From: Adiantum capillus-veneris
Taxonomy: Eukaryota > Streptophyta > Polypodiopsida > Polypodiales > Pteridaceae
Length of the DNA: 64,000 bases
Assembly: GCA_014529385.2 (NCBI GenBank)
Contig: CM043946.1
Location: forward strand, 22,126,577-22,190,576
Direction: 5' to 3'
In this document: positions 22,638 through 35,569 of the stretch, piece by piece
Position numbering within the stretch: the stretch's first letter is position 1
How the letters are laid out: every line of letters starts with the position of its first letter
Notes under the pieces: model-generated
What the model saw: the letters and a program-made list of their open reading frames with translations, nothing else
Told to the model about the DNA's origin: nothing
The model's database searches: none
Position numbers and translations under genes: made by a program

Positions 22638-24321
22638 TGCATGTAAATGCATTGCCACCATGTACCCTTATTAGTCATGATGAATGACTATAAATTTGGG
22701 ATCTATGTCTTACAAAGAAGCAAGAAATCATTTCTAGTTGACAATAACGGCTCTGCGAAAGCTTTTTTTTAATTATATAGTTAGTTTGTAAGCTAGGATA
22801 GTGCATTTACCATCGTGACTTGTCTCTTGATATTTGATTGTCTGATTGCTAGTTATATTTTAAGTCGAAGAACTGTCTAGCACTACGCTACCTACAAGCT
22901 ATGTTACATTTGTGTATCCATGCATATGTTAAAAAAGAATCCTATCTAGAAGGGTGTTCTAAACCATTCACAATGATCGACCAAAACAATGCAACAAAGG
23001 CATGTGTAGTCAAATATCTAGATTCTATGAAACAATATTAGTCATGCAAATCCCTTTAATTAAGAAAGAAATATTTTACAACACAAAATATACAAAGTAC
23101 TTACTAAAAATCAATAACAAATCAAGGACATTATGACATCCTATATCACACATGAACCTATAAAATAGGATATAATATACCACAAAACATCAACATAAAT
23201 TACCCAAAATTATATTCTTTCATCCACCGAATTAGTTATCAAGTTTTATCAATGTATGGAAAAAGAGGCTGCACTATCAATGTATATTGAAGGCTTAATT
23301 GCAAAGCTCAGATCATTGTATGGAAGGAAGGCATTGGAAAGAACATGTTTGTAAACTTAGAGAAAGAGAGAGAGATTATGAATAGATTACACTATGAAAC
23401 TTTGAAAACGTTTTTAGTGGCCTTAATTTACCGCGGTTTGTCGAGACGGATCAGAGTCCAAAATGGGCTAGCCAAAGAAGAGAGAGGGGACTGGGAGGAC
23501 TTTTTATGCACTTTAAATATTACCATAGGTACTACTATGTTTATTACGGCGTATATTACCGCGGTTATTTCTACCCCTATTACCATTCTTATTGCCAACC
23601 CCCGCTTTGACACTAAAACATTCAAATACGAGTATTTCCCTGTGTTTTGCTTGTGAGAAAAAAAGTTAAAGCATGATTTTAAATTTCAAAAAAATGGAGA
23701 AAAAATGATATCAAAACATGAGACGACGGCTATTTGGATAAATTAGGTTGTGTAAGGCATGTGACCGCTCTTTCACAATGCTGGGCCGCAAGTAAAACAC
23801 GCATCATGCACAAAATATAAGAGGTATGCACTCTTCTTCCCGAATATTGAACACGCATTTCACCCAAGTGACTACATCTTTACATTCGTCGCATATTCTC
23901 AAAGGCTCTACATAGTGGTGGCAACGAGCTCTCTTGCTATGTAGAGGTGTTCAACAAGGAGCACAATAAAGGAGCGCTTCTTGAAAGCAGTTTTCAATAG
24001 TAGAAGCACTCTTGCACTACGCATAATAAAAAATGCTACCTGCACTCATAAATCTTTAGAACAACAATGGAAGAAAATGTGTGAAGGTGGATGTTAGAAC
24101 GGGAGAGAGATTATAACGATCGTTATTATCTCAAGCATTAATTATCGTGAAACAATTTGAAGCCAAAACATGAAAATACGTGTAATTCTTTCTATTTCCT
24201 TAGAAAATACAAAGCATTTGTTATTTTTCATGAAAACTTGTACCAATAAATGATAGATACTTTATCATTAAATTAATCACATAACACCATTTTAGATTCC
24301 CTTTTCCCAAATTGTAAACGT
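22638..24321. other. AT-rich 3' flank and spacer between the bHLH gene and the gypsy fossil
   Basis: No supported gene. A chance frame at 23345-23656 has no recognisable domain. A short palindrome (ATAACGATCGTTAT) lies near 24115. The 3' end signal of the bHLH transcript is not obvious. Confidence 0.5.
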
Positions 24322-24496
24322 TGTGAGCGGGATGAAAACACACACAGCGCCTCTATAACGACCCGACACACACTCTTGGGAAGATACACACACACACTAT
24401 GGGGCACCACTCGGCTTACACAATCCACCTGGCCGAGATAGGGAACACACCGATGGAGCGAGAGGAGAGAGACTATCCACTTGCCCACTCCACACA

Positions 24497-24532
<36 letters not shown>

Positions 24533-25470
24533 ACTCAGCTCAAAAGAGGGGAATTTCTGATAATTAGATACAATTGAGCTTGTGCCAACACCAATGGGAC
24601 AAATAGCTCACACAATATGGGTAAAATAAGCCAGATACAATCAGAAACTGGAGCGGAAGCTTCGCTCATAGGAGAAACTTACACAACAAAAACAGCAAAA
24701 AAGAGTGAGGAATTTGGCAAAATGGACAGCGCCATCGCATCCGGAACGGCCCAAAACCCCAATCTACGATGTCAAAGTGCTTAAATCCGACCTCGGATGA
24801 GCAGTTTACGGCCAAAACAGACTCCAAAATGAGCAAAAACACAGTTGCGGCTGTTCCTCCTCTCTTCTCCACGTTTTATCTGGTCTTCTCTCTATCTTTT
24901 CAGTTCCCACACTTAGCTTTTTTAGTTGGGCACCCTTGGCCTTTTAGATGACCTCAAACGGACCCCGAACATGCCAAAAACTGACCTCGCAGTGCATAGT
25001 TGTCACCCTGCTGCATCCATGCGCACGTACACCTGGCACTCATTTCTTTTCAATAATGCGTCTCGCAACCACGTGAAGTGGCCCCAAAAAGTGGTCCTAA
25101 TGATGACCTTTCTGCATAACTCTCACAAGAAAACACCACTTTGTGTCCGTATTCATCCACGTGCAAATATTGACCCCGTTCGCCCTCCTGACGCCACTAG
25201 ATGCCATCTGACGCACCTGCTTACCTCATGTCGTCGGCCCGTGGATAGCTTCCTCGAGAATTTTTACGCGCTACTAACTCCTTATTGTAAAAAAAACACA
25301 GTGCAACTGGTAATAGTGAAAATCGATGCACTATGTACACCATGTCCTACCTGTACACATGTGGGCCCCACGTAACCACCTAGCTATGGAAATTGGGCAA
25401 TCCTTTATTCGATGCACCATGCATGTGTATGTACATATGCGCAATCCCTTGTTCCAAAAAACTCCTGACA
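24322..25470 (-). repeat. 3' LTR of the gypsy fossil
   Basis: Bounded by TGTGAGCGGG and CTCCTGACA (plus strand). It matches 38726-39838 with few substitutions and some (CA)n length differences. Confidence 0.92.
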
Positions 25471-28400
25471 TAATTTGCCCATCCCCTAGCCTGCTAGATC
25501 ATTCATGATCAGCAACAGCAAAGAGAGTTATGAGACTCGCCGCATCACAGGTCTCCTCATCCCTCACCAACACTGCTTTATCCACAGACAGCTCATCTTG
25601 CTCCACCATCATCACTCTAGCATGATACAATTTAAGACGCAATCCATTTACCCTTGACTTATGTAGAACACCATCCAGGTTAGCCAGCTGATATGTGCCA
25701 TTTGGAAAACACTCCACTACCTTGAAAGGGCCTTCCCACTTAATTTGAAACTTCTTTTGGAAGGTGTTGTCCAGCTTACTGTTGTAGCGCAAAACCAAGT
25801 CATGTTTCTTGATACTATTACTTTTGACCTTTTCATTTATCTTTGCCAAATCCTTATCCTGCATCTGCCCATAATGCTCCAATGCGCTCATCCTATCCAA
25901 CTGGACCTCTTGTAACTACAAGAGCCTCTCTTTGAATGCATCACTAGGCGGCCCAAGCAACTTCTCTAACATCTTGACCGCAGGCAACTCTACCTCCACA
26001 GGCAATAGTGCTTCCTTTCCATACACCAAATGAAATGGATTAAACCCTGTACCTGTCTTCACAGAAGTACGGTAAGCCCATAATGCACTAGGCAATTCCA
26101 AATCCCAATTCTTTCCTTGGTGCTCTGTCACTTTAGAAAGAATTTGTACCAACTCACCATTGAATCTTTCATTTAAGCCATTACACTGCGGGTAATAAGG
26201 AGTGGTATGCTGGTGCCTAATCTTCATCTTTGTGAATAAGAAGTCTAGCAGTTTAGCTCTAAATCCTGGCCCCTTATCTGAAAGTAGCTGTAATGGCACC
26301 CCAAACTTGCAACATATTTCATCATACACAAATTTTTCCACATCCTTTGCAGTGATTTGTTTTACTGCTATAGCCTCTGCCCATCTAGAGAGATAGTCCA
26401 CTGCCGTCAAGATATAGCTTTTGCCCCTGCTTGTGATAGGTAACGGGCCTATTGCATCAATCCCCCACTTTTCAAACACATCAAACGCCATAATGGTTTT
26501 TCGTAGCTCTGGCTTCAACACTCTCTTCCCAAATGCTTGACATCTATTGCAAGACCTACACCAATGGTGAACATCCTTGTGCAAACTAGGCCATACATAC
26601 CCCTCTTGCAAAATCTTATGCAAGGTGATCTTTAGAGCAAAATGGCCACCACATGCGCCTTCATGATACTCTTCCAACACTCTGTAAAGCTCCTCCCGCC
26701 AAGGTACACGTCTCAACACGAGATCAACCCCTTTCATGTATAAGACATCACAAATCAATTTGTACCTGTATGCTCTACGCACAAAGCCATACTTCTTAGA
26801 CTTCTGAATCTCCTTTGGAATGAGTCCTGTTAGCAAAAACTCCTCTTCTTGAGCCAAACTTTGCCGACCATGGTAAAGAGGTAAGTTGGTCCTCAACACA
26901 AATAGCTCCCCAATCATGCCTTGAGCTGCTTTATGTGCCTCCCCATTTAGAGCACGTTCAATGTGTCTGATGCTCCATGCTTCAAACTTTTTTTACAGGC
27001 CTTTAATTCTGAAACACATTTCCTTCAATGAGCTGTTCTTGCTCTTCCACACACCCAGCACTTGCTTCACCACTAACAAGGCATCACCTTTTATGCTCAA
27101 CCTTCGAACCCCATGCTTCAAACAAATGTGTAATCCGGCTTCCAGAGTAGCATATTCAGCCTCATTGTTACTATGAGCATCCAATTTGAACCCTCTCTTG
27201 CATACTAGCTTCCCCTCTGGATCATAAAGTGCTATACCCCTTGAAGCTGCATCATGGCTCTTTCTGTATGAGCCATCAAAGAACAACACATGTACATTGC
27301 TGATCTGTGGCACTTCTTCAACTACCTTTCTCACCACCTTTTCCTTAACAATAAGGGGATTCTCCTTGTAGGTCAACAAATCAGCTAGGGTAGCCCTTGT
27401 ACTATCTTCCACTAGAAAAGAGAACTCAAACTCTTGCAGCTCAATTACCCATTTCTTCACCACATTTGACATGTTAGTACCATTAATTAACTGTGGCAAA
27501 AAGGCATAACTCGTCAAGAAAACAAAAGGCCGTGGTAGCAAGTAATGATGAAATCGTCGACAAGCAAATATTACACTGGCCATCACTAGCTCTACTTCCG
27601 AGAACTTTCTCTCCGCTACCAACTTCACTCGGCTTGCACAATACACTGGCCTCATATAATGGCTGCCCTTCCCCTTTTGCAATAGCATGGCTCCAATGGC
27701 ATCATCCCCTACTGATGGATTTACATAAAACACTTTCTCCCAATCAGGAGCCTGCATGGCTGACAACCCCCCTAACACCTCTTTCACCTCTTGAAACACT
27801 TCTTCACACTTGTCATCCCATTGCAATGGATCATGCTTTGCCACTTGCTGTAATGGATAAAGAAGCTGCGAAGACAATGGAATAAACCGTGCCATGTACT
27901 TCACTTTGTGTATAAAAGTTGCCAATTGCTTCGTACTCATAGGTGATGGAAGAAGAATAATAGACTTAACCTTATCTGGATCAGCCTCAATGCCATTTTC
28001 TGACACCATATGGCCCAATAACTTCACCCTTGGCTGTGCTAGATGACATTTCTTTGGATGTAGTTGTCCTCCACATTCATCATATCGAGCCAATACCATC
28101 TGCAGCTTCTCATGGTGTTCAACCCTACTGCTATAAACACAGAAGTCATCCATAAAAGCTTTAACACAACTACCAATGAATGGTTCCAACACCCAATTTG
28201 CTCTCTCTTGATAGAAGGAAGGTCCATTTGACAACCCAAATGGCAATACTGTGTAGCAATAGCAGCCCCATGGCGTAATAAAAGTGGTCTTTGTGCGGTC
28301 TTTAAGAGCAATCTTCAATTGAAAATAGCCTGAAAAACCATCACACACACTGTACCTCTCATAACCTGCCACTGAATCCAAGATCTGATCAATGAATGGC

Positions 28401-29473
28401 AGAGGATATGGGTTCTTCTTAGTGGCTGCGTTTAAGGGTTTAAAATCTACACAAATTCTCCACGTCCCATCCTTCTTTGGACTGACTACTACTGGACTCA
28501 CCCATTCTGTGGTCTCCACAGGGACTATGAACCCTGCCTTCAACAGCTTGTCCACCTCTTCTCACAAGGCTTCCATTTGCTCTTGACCCATCCTTCTTAG
28601 CCTTTGCCGCACTGGCTTAGCACCTTCTTTCAGCTCTATATGCATCTCTTCACCCTTGAACCCTCTGATCTCTTCATATGAAGTAATGAACAAATCAGGA
28701 AAACTAGCCAGCATATGCAAATATATATCCTTCTCCATAGCTGAGAGGTCTCCACTGATCATTTGTGTCATCAATTCCTGCTTCTTTGACAACTCAACCT
28801 TGGTTTGCATCAGCCCTTCAATCACTTCATAAGGCCCTTCACTTTCATCTTCAACCTCATTCGCAAATGCAACTAAACCAAACTCCTGTATTTCTTTGTC
28901 CATCAAAAGAAATGCAACATCAGCATCCTCATCACTTCTGGTAGTGCTATCACTATTCTTATCTGTCACCGTGGAAGAGTCTTCATCACTAGACTCATCC
29001 TCATCTTCATAAAGCTCCTCTAATCGTTTCCTTGTGTCCATATTATAAAGCTTCTTGGTACCTGTCTTTCCATAGAGGCTAATCGTACCATGTCGCCAAT
29101 CTTGAACAGCTCCCACTGCACATAACCATGGTCTGCCCAGTATAATAGGATAGGCTCCCAACCCTGCTGGCATCACATGAAAATCAACCACTGCCTTTGC
29201 ATCATATACCTCCACTTTTGATGGTTTGTCAATCTGATCCGAAAACCTGACACCCCAGCCACTGTGAGAGCCATCTTCTCAACGCATGAGTGTGTTATGA
29301 AACATATGTGGGCTCCCACTACAAGAGGCTATTCATATTAGCGACGCTCACACAGCGACGCTCAAAAAAAAAAATTCCCGGCGTCGCTATGAGCGTCGCA
29401 AATTTACAAGTAAATTTGCGACGCTCATAGCGATGCCGGCTGAGCTAAAAAAAATAACAAAGAGCGCCCAAAA

Positions 29474-29558
29474 ACTCAGATCTCAGATCTGAGTTTTTCG
29501 GCGCCCTCAAGCAAGGAGCAGGTAACGCTCTCCCTCTCTCTCTCTCTCTCTTTATTCT

Positions 29559-29594
<36 letters not shown>

Positions 29595-29664
29595 AGAGGA
29601 AGGAGAGCCAGGTATGCTCCTTCCCTCTCCTCACTCTCATGTTCCCTTCCCCTCTTTCTCTCTC

Positions 29665-29699
<35 letters not shown>

Positions 29700-29706
29700 T
29701 AGTGTT

Positions 29707-29744
<38 letters not shown>

Positions 29745-29995
29745 TACAAACATAAACAAAAATGCACACACACATACATAAACAAAGAATGCACACACAC
29801 ATTGAGAGAGGAAAAGAGAGAGAGAGAGAGAGCATGCATAAACAAAAAACGCACACATTGAGAGAGGAAAAGAGAGAGAGAACATGCATAAACAAAAAAC
29901 GCACACATTGAGAGAGGAAAAGAGAGAGAAAACATGCATAAACAAAAAAACACACACACATTGAGAGAGAAAGAGAGAGAAAATAATTTAACGTC
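29474..29995. repeat. Simple-sequence and ~49-bp minisatellite leader of E1
   Basis: It starts with a perfect palindrome (AAAACTCAGATCT, C, AGATCTGAGTTTT). Next come CT, CA and GA tracts, then three to four copies of a ~49-bp unit containing CATGCATAAACAAAAAACGC and GAGAGAGGAAAAGAG. The same leader is present in E2 (41,070-41,600) and E3 (55,720-56,250) with length differences. Confidence 0.85.
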
Positions 29996-30004
29996 GTAGG
30001 AAAC

Positions 30005-30115
30005 TAATTAAAATTAAAAGACCTAAAGATCTAGCCGACGAGGAGTTGAACTCAAGACCTATTATTCAAGAGGGAAATGGCATAACCAATCTATCATACT
30101 TGGCATGGGTGATAG
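30005..30115 (-). repeat. tRNA-like (pol III promoter-like) segment in the CACTA leader
   Basis: On the minus strand GATAGATTGGTTATGCCATT resembles an A box region and GAGTTCAACTCCTCG, about 35 bp further on, resembles a B box. A segment between them could form an anticodon-type arm. The segment is conserved in E2 (about 41,650-41,755) and E3 (about 55,570-55,680). It may be a SINE or tRNA fragment trapped in the ancestor of the family. Confidence 0.35.
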
Positions 30116-30366
30116 AAAGGTTATACCATTTATCTCTTTTTATTAGCACACACATCCACACATGCGCACACACACAAGAAGAAGAGAGTTATAACGTCGT
30201 AGGAAACTATCCTAAAAGACGTTAAAGATCAGGTTAGATGTAGACTTACGTTAAATTAGATTTAGGTTTATTTAAGTTAAATTAGATTAGATTTAGGTTT
30301 ATTTTTAGTTAGATTTACGTTTATTTACGCTAGATTTAGATTTACGTTATATTAGATTACATTTAG

Positions 30367-30727
30367 GTCTCCATAGACTGCGATGCCTGCATGAAGCGGG
30401 TGAAGAAAGCCCTCAATGGAATGTAGGGTATTGCTGCCTTCACTCATGGTGGGCTCCGACGATCCAAAAGTACTGGTGAAATGTCTTCAGAAGATAGGGA
30501 AGAAGGTGGATCTTCTGGGCGGCAAGAGTCACTACATCCCCGACAATGACCATCTAGACAACCTCTAGTCATTCAACAGCAACTTCAAAGTTAGTAACAA
30601 GAGCAAGAACGGTCCAAAGGGCCAATTGCTGTCGTCAGATGTGGATGGGGATGAGGCAGCGTCACCGCCGGAAGTTAACTCTCACATCTTTAGTGATGAG
30701 AATGTGAACTCTTGCCGAGTTATGTGA
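30367..30727 (+). pseudogene. Captured fragment of a heavy-metal-associated isoprenylated plant protein (HIPP) gene
   Basis: The first frame reads VSIDCDACMKRVKKALNGM, the start of an HMA domain with the CxxC metal site (CDAC). An in-frame TAG and then a frameshift (near 30,460) follow. The next frame reads DPKVLVKCLQKIGKKVDLL, the end of the HMA fold, and GGKSHYIPDNDHLDNL. After one more TAG it runs through SNKSKNGPKGQLLSSDVDG to a terminal CRVM and stop, a CaaX prenylation box. HMA plus CaaX is the signature of HIPPs, plant metal chaperones and scaffolds at membranes. The piece sits inside CACTA E1 upstream of its transposase. It is dead as a protein but could give rise to small RNAs against the parent gene. 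Confidence 0.8.
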
Positions 30728-31324
30728 AAAATTATGTATTAAATCAGTTTTAAGGTTCTTATAATCCCTGTTAGTTTAGTTCTTTGTTTTTAATATAACA
30801 TAATTTACGTTAGATTTAGATTTATGTTATATTAGATTAGACTTAGGTTTATTTAGGTTTGCCCACACACACACACACACACACACATACACAAGAAGAA
30901 GAGAGTTTTAACGTCGTAGGAAACTATCCCAAAAGACGTTAAAGATTAGGTTAGATGTAGACTTACGTTAAATTATATTTAGGTTTATTTTTAGCTAGAT
31001 TTACGTTTATTTAGATTTACGGTTATTTACGTTAGATCGAGTCCACGCAAGAATTACTTACGGTTTAGCGTTTAGAGTTAGACGAACAGTGAAAAGATCT
31101 ACTGTGAAAAGATGTTAAGATGTTGTGAAGTGCTATAGCTAGAGAAGAGGCAAAGGGGTTTTTTCCACTACATGCAGTATCATGTAGACGTGGGTCTATA
31201 GATTTCTTGTACCCACAAATATAGGTATTGACCAATAAAGACGAGATTATAACCCGGTGTTTCTGATCTCCGTGCACCTCTAGACCGAGGTGTGCGGGGA
31301 TTGGACATGACTAGAGAATGTGAG

Positions 31325-31400
<76 letters not shown>
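31325..31400. repeat. (GA)n tract upstream of the E1 transposase start
   Basis: About 75 bp of GA dinucleotides. The equivalents in E2 (42,535-42,594) and E3 (54,748-54,776, as CT) are shorter. Confidence 0.95.
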
Positions 31401-31402
<2 letters not shown>

Positions 31403-31464
31403 GATGAAGAATGCCAATAGAATATTAAATTTGTTGTCCAGGTTATCAGATTTTTATCCTCATT

Positions 31465-34170
31465 ATGAGTAGTGACGAGGATGTGGGACCGTCCAACCGA
31501 AACACCTATCTCTCAACGAGGGTCTTATGTCCTTGTAATCAATGCAAGCATGCTGTGCGACAAGACGTGTTTCTTTGCAGCACGTTCGCAAATTTGGCGA
31601 GCTCGATCCATCTATTATAAATCGAGTTGTTGCCAATTATAACTCATTGGACTCTGATGCTGGCCAACAAGCAGCAATCTTGCAACCCAATAGACGTGTC
31701 GCAGGCGCTTTGGTCAAGCAGCATATGTGAGGCCACAAGATGTAGCCTCTGATAGCTCGGGGGATGATCATGCATAGCACATTTCCAACGAGGCAATGTT
31801 TGAGCCCGAGATTGATGAAATGATCGAGACGATCATGGATTCAGAAAGGCTTATCTATGATGATATGAAAAGTGAAGCAGATATGCCATTGTATAATGGA
31901 GCACGTATGTCTAGATTGAAAGCACTCCTGGTTCTTCTCAACATGCAGGCAAAGTTTGGATGGAGTGACACTAGCATCACAACGCTTTTCAGGTGATCTA
32001 TTACAATTAGTTTACTTTAATAAAACTCTAAATGTATAAGGATCTGATAGATTTTTACACGACTATATCGTATTTTTATGTTGTGTAGATTGCTTAAAGA
32101 GCACATACTACCAGCTAACAATGTGATGCCACATTCCCGAGATGAAGCAAGAAAGATTTTGCGAAACTTGGGGATGGATTACAATTCTATCCACGCTTGT
32201 CCTAATGACTGCATTCTTTTCAGAGGGGAATACATAGACATGGAGAAGTGTCCGAAATGTGATTCCGAAAGATATCGAGTAGATCTCCACGGGACAAAAA
32301 TTCCACAAAAGGTTTTGCGACATTTTCCTCTGCTTTCTCGCATCAAGCATTTCTTCGAATGTAAGTCCATGGCCGCCCTAGCATCATGGCATGAGGAGAA
32401 TAAATCTTCGGATGGTGTGCTACGAATTCCTGCAGATTGCGCAGCCTGGAAACATATAGATGAAACATGGTCGGATTTTGCCAAGGAAGCTCGAAATTTG
32501 CGCTTAGGCCTGGCTATGGATGGCGTAAATCCATTTGGTCAAAGATCAACATCTTACAGTGTATGGCCCGTTGTCATCGTCAACTACAACATTCCCCCGT
32601 GGTTGACTACGAAGAAGGGGCACCTATGGCTAAGCTTGATTGTGCCAGGGCGATATAAAGTGGAGAATATGGATGTGTATCTTCGTCCACTATTGGAAGA
32701 GCTACAACAATTGTGGATTGGCATAGAGCTGGTGGATATGAGCCAACACACAGGACGACGGAATGCTTTGATCAGAGGCATTCTAATGTGGACCATGCAT
32801 GACTATCTCGGGCTAACAGAATGCTCAGGTGATCTATTGACACTCCTCACTCAGACACTGTAAATCTTGTTTTTTCCCATAGTTGATCTATTATCATGTG
32901 TATACATACAGGGCTTTAAACAAGCGGATACAGATCATGTGTCACATGTGGACCTAGACTGAATGCACGTAGGGTGCCCTCACTGAAGAAGCAAATCTAC
33001 AAAGGTCATCAAGCGTATCTTCCAGAGAATCATGTGTTACGCGACGGCTTTTTGGGAAGAGAGCCACCAAGGATGTCTGCACAAGCATGGTTAGAGCAGA
33101 AGGAGATGTGCGATGACGGATTGCCTCCAGGGATGAAGAGACTATCTCTATGGTATGAGTTACCATACTGGCCCGGACTCATGATCAATCACTTGCTCGA
33201 TCCAATGCACATATTCAAGAATGTGGGTAATCTACTATGGGACCATCTGACGGCAAGAAAGATACTTTGGGAGCCAGAGTTGACCTTAGAAATGTGGATC
33301 GTATGGAGCAATATTGGCCGCAAACAGCGTCTGATGGATCGATAAAACTCCCTAAAGCACCATGGATTTTCACAGGAGCCCAAGAACGCAAAGTAAAAGA
33401 GACCATTCGATCTTTGCGGACCCCCATTGGCGTAATGCACTCGCTCCGAACGTGTTTTACTAAAGAAGGAAAGCTTACCGGTTTGAAGTCACACGATTGG
33501 CATAAAATGTGTCAGGTACGTTCATAGTGGACTTTAATATCATTGCATAAAATGTGGACTTTAATATCATTGCTGCACATACTTTACAGTTTATTTTACC
33601 GGTTGCCATTGAGGGATGTTTGTCTCTCGACATCCGTAACACAATCTACAAACTTGCAAAGCTGGTGCAATGGATCTCACAAAAGGAGATCAACGTAGAC
33701 TCCATACCATTCGCCAAACTAAATGCTGCGGAGCTTGTGTGCATGTTTGAGAAACATTTTCCTACTACCATGCTAACCATTCAGGTGCATCTTTTTGTTC
33801 ACATAGTTGGTGAGGTGGAAATAGCTGGCACAGTTCATTCCAGATGGATGTTCTTCTTAGAACGTTTCATGAAAACGCTTAAGGGATATGTGCGTCAAAA
33901 GGCACGTCCGGAGGGTAGCATGGCAGAAGGTTGGTTGGTATCAGAGTCCCTAGTGTACATTGGAGAGTGGCTAGACGGATTTGATAAAGCCCGGGACATG
34001 CTATGGTGAACCATAGATGATGAGCGCATATCTGGGATTGTCATGTGCAATCTCGGTGTTGAGAAGAAGATGACGGAAGATCTAGAGGCTAAAATCAACC
34101 GATTTTGCATGCTTCACAATCCAGTGATGCAAAAGTGGATTTCACAATATGAGGATGCAAAGCAAGAGTC
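31465..34170 (+). pseudogene. TNP2-type CACTA transposase gene of E1, damaged
   Basis: Exons correspond to those of the intact E3 gene. Damage seen by comparison: a 4-nt loss and a 1-nt loss in exon 1 (near 31,560 and 31,700, both shared with E2), a 1-nt loss in exon 3 near 33,252 (after WDHLT), a TGA replacing an Arg codon near 34,006, and a deletion that removes everything after KWISQYEDAKQE. The exon 2 frame is still open over 32,090-32,830. The product would be no more than short fragments. Confidence 0.9.
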
Positions 34171-34259
34171 ATTACGTCATTGTATTTAATGGTCTTTGCG
34201 TCATTGTGTACTCTATTCATTCAATATTAAGTTTAAATATTCGTGTGTTTAATGCAGGT

Positions 34260-35569
34260 ATGGATGATGAGGAGTTTCTTTATTCTTTGTCACCGCAGCA
34301 GAGACAATGGTACGTGGAGCGTCATCGCTCTGGCGCATCATCGCGCGTTCCTAATCCATCCGCATCTCCCTCTCTTTTGGAGCATTCGGCGCGCTCCGAA
34401 GCTTCGGTGTCGACGAGACGATCTTCACACTCGTCTAGACACCGGTGCTCTAGTGGTGGCGGTGGAGGTTGTTGTGGGGATTCCGCCGCCGATGCCTCCA
34501 CACCACCTCATGTTCGACGAGGCTCTTTACCCTCCCCTTCTTTGCCCGCCCCCACACCAGTCACATCATCGCCATCTACGCCAGGTTTTGCGCGGCTGAC
34601 TGTTCCTAGCAGCTACACACCTCTACCTACTCCGCCAGGAGCCACCCCACTCGACACTCCTCGCTTCAGGGCCCAGACGCCGATGGAGACACCTGATGTC
34701 CGTACCCCCATCGATACGCCGCTAGAGACCCCTGTCGAGACACCCAGGTTCACGCGTCATCGGCCAGAGGGCTTGCCTTACTCCGTCGACTTCAGCGGCG
34801 GCATCATCAAGGATGATGACGGCAAGAAGGTGATCTCGCGCATGCGTGGTCTTTGCTCTCAGCTGTTTAGACACTACATACTAAACAAATGGAGTGAAGT
34901 ACCAAGTGATTTAAAAGACAGAGTCATCAGCATACTTCATGATGAGTTTCCCGTTCCAACACGGGATCAGCGCTTCAATGAAGACCTGATGAAGATTCGA
35001 ATGCGCGAATACTGCAAACACAAGCATTTCGAAGTGCAAAAATCAATCAAGCATGGGTGGAACAGGCCAGGTTGGCTGGCCAAAGAAGATTGGAAGAATG
35101 CGAAGAAAGCAGCGCGCGAGAATCCCGACAAGTGGAAGCAACAAAAGGATGCAGCCAGAGCGCGAGTAGAGGCAGGGAGCTTGCACCACTTGGGGAGCGG
35201 TGGATGGGCATCATTTGAGGCCGATTTTGTAAGTGTTTTCGCATTGCTCTTTATGTTCGATAGTTTAGGGTTTATGAGTTTTTTAATTCTAACATAATGA
35301 AATCTTTGTATGTTTTGACAGTGGTCGATGATAGGACGTGATCCCACACCGTACGAGCGCGAGTACGCAGGTAGGAAGGGCTTAAATGCCCTGATGGACA
35401 TTCTCAGTTCTCGCGAAGGCATGGTTAGTATTAGGGTTTACTCTTTTCTATTTTTTGTATTGTTTTATAAATGTCGTTATATGTTTATACTTACTGAAAG
35501 TTGTCTTATTGTCTTTTTTTGCAGAATCCGACAGATACGCCGCTTGGACGCGATGAGACGTTTGACTAG
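34260..35569 (+). CDS. CACTA second protein (Ptta/En/Spm 'transposase 24'-like) of E1, intact
   Basis: Exons 34260-35228, 35322-35423 and 35525-35569, with GT/AG borders and all phase 0, encode 371 aa. The N-terminus MDDEEFLYSLSPQQRQWYVE is followed by a Ser/Arg- and Gly-rich linker, a Pro/Thr-rich stretch of TP repeats (TPLDTP, TPMETP, TPIDTPLETP) and a globular C-terminal domain. In that domain, MRGLCSQLFRHYILNKW, the REYCKHK region and GWASFEADFWSMIGRDPTPY match the layout of the plant En/Spm 'transposase 24' family. Such proteins are thought to act with TNP2, like maize TNPA, in binding subterminal repeats. The frame is open although the partner transposase of this copy is dead. Confidence 0.85.

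Noticed and set aside
23345-23656. A 103-codon frame between the bHLH gene and the gypsy fossil
   Set aside because: No recognisable domain, no intron or promoter context, and AT-rich low-information sequence.
24273-25375. Frames within the gypsy LTRs (also at 38.6-39.9 kb)
   Set aside because: They are repeated in both LTRs, have no domain and follow (CA)n tracts; LTRs are non-coding here.
29476-29961. Ser/Leu- and Cys/Val-rich frames over the CACTA leaders (also near 41.1-41.6 and 55.7-56.2 kb)
   Set aside because: They are translations of (CT)n, (CA)n and (GA)n tracts in several frames at once.
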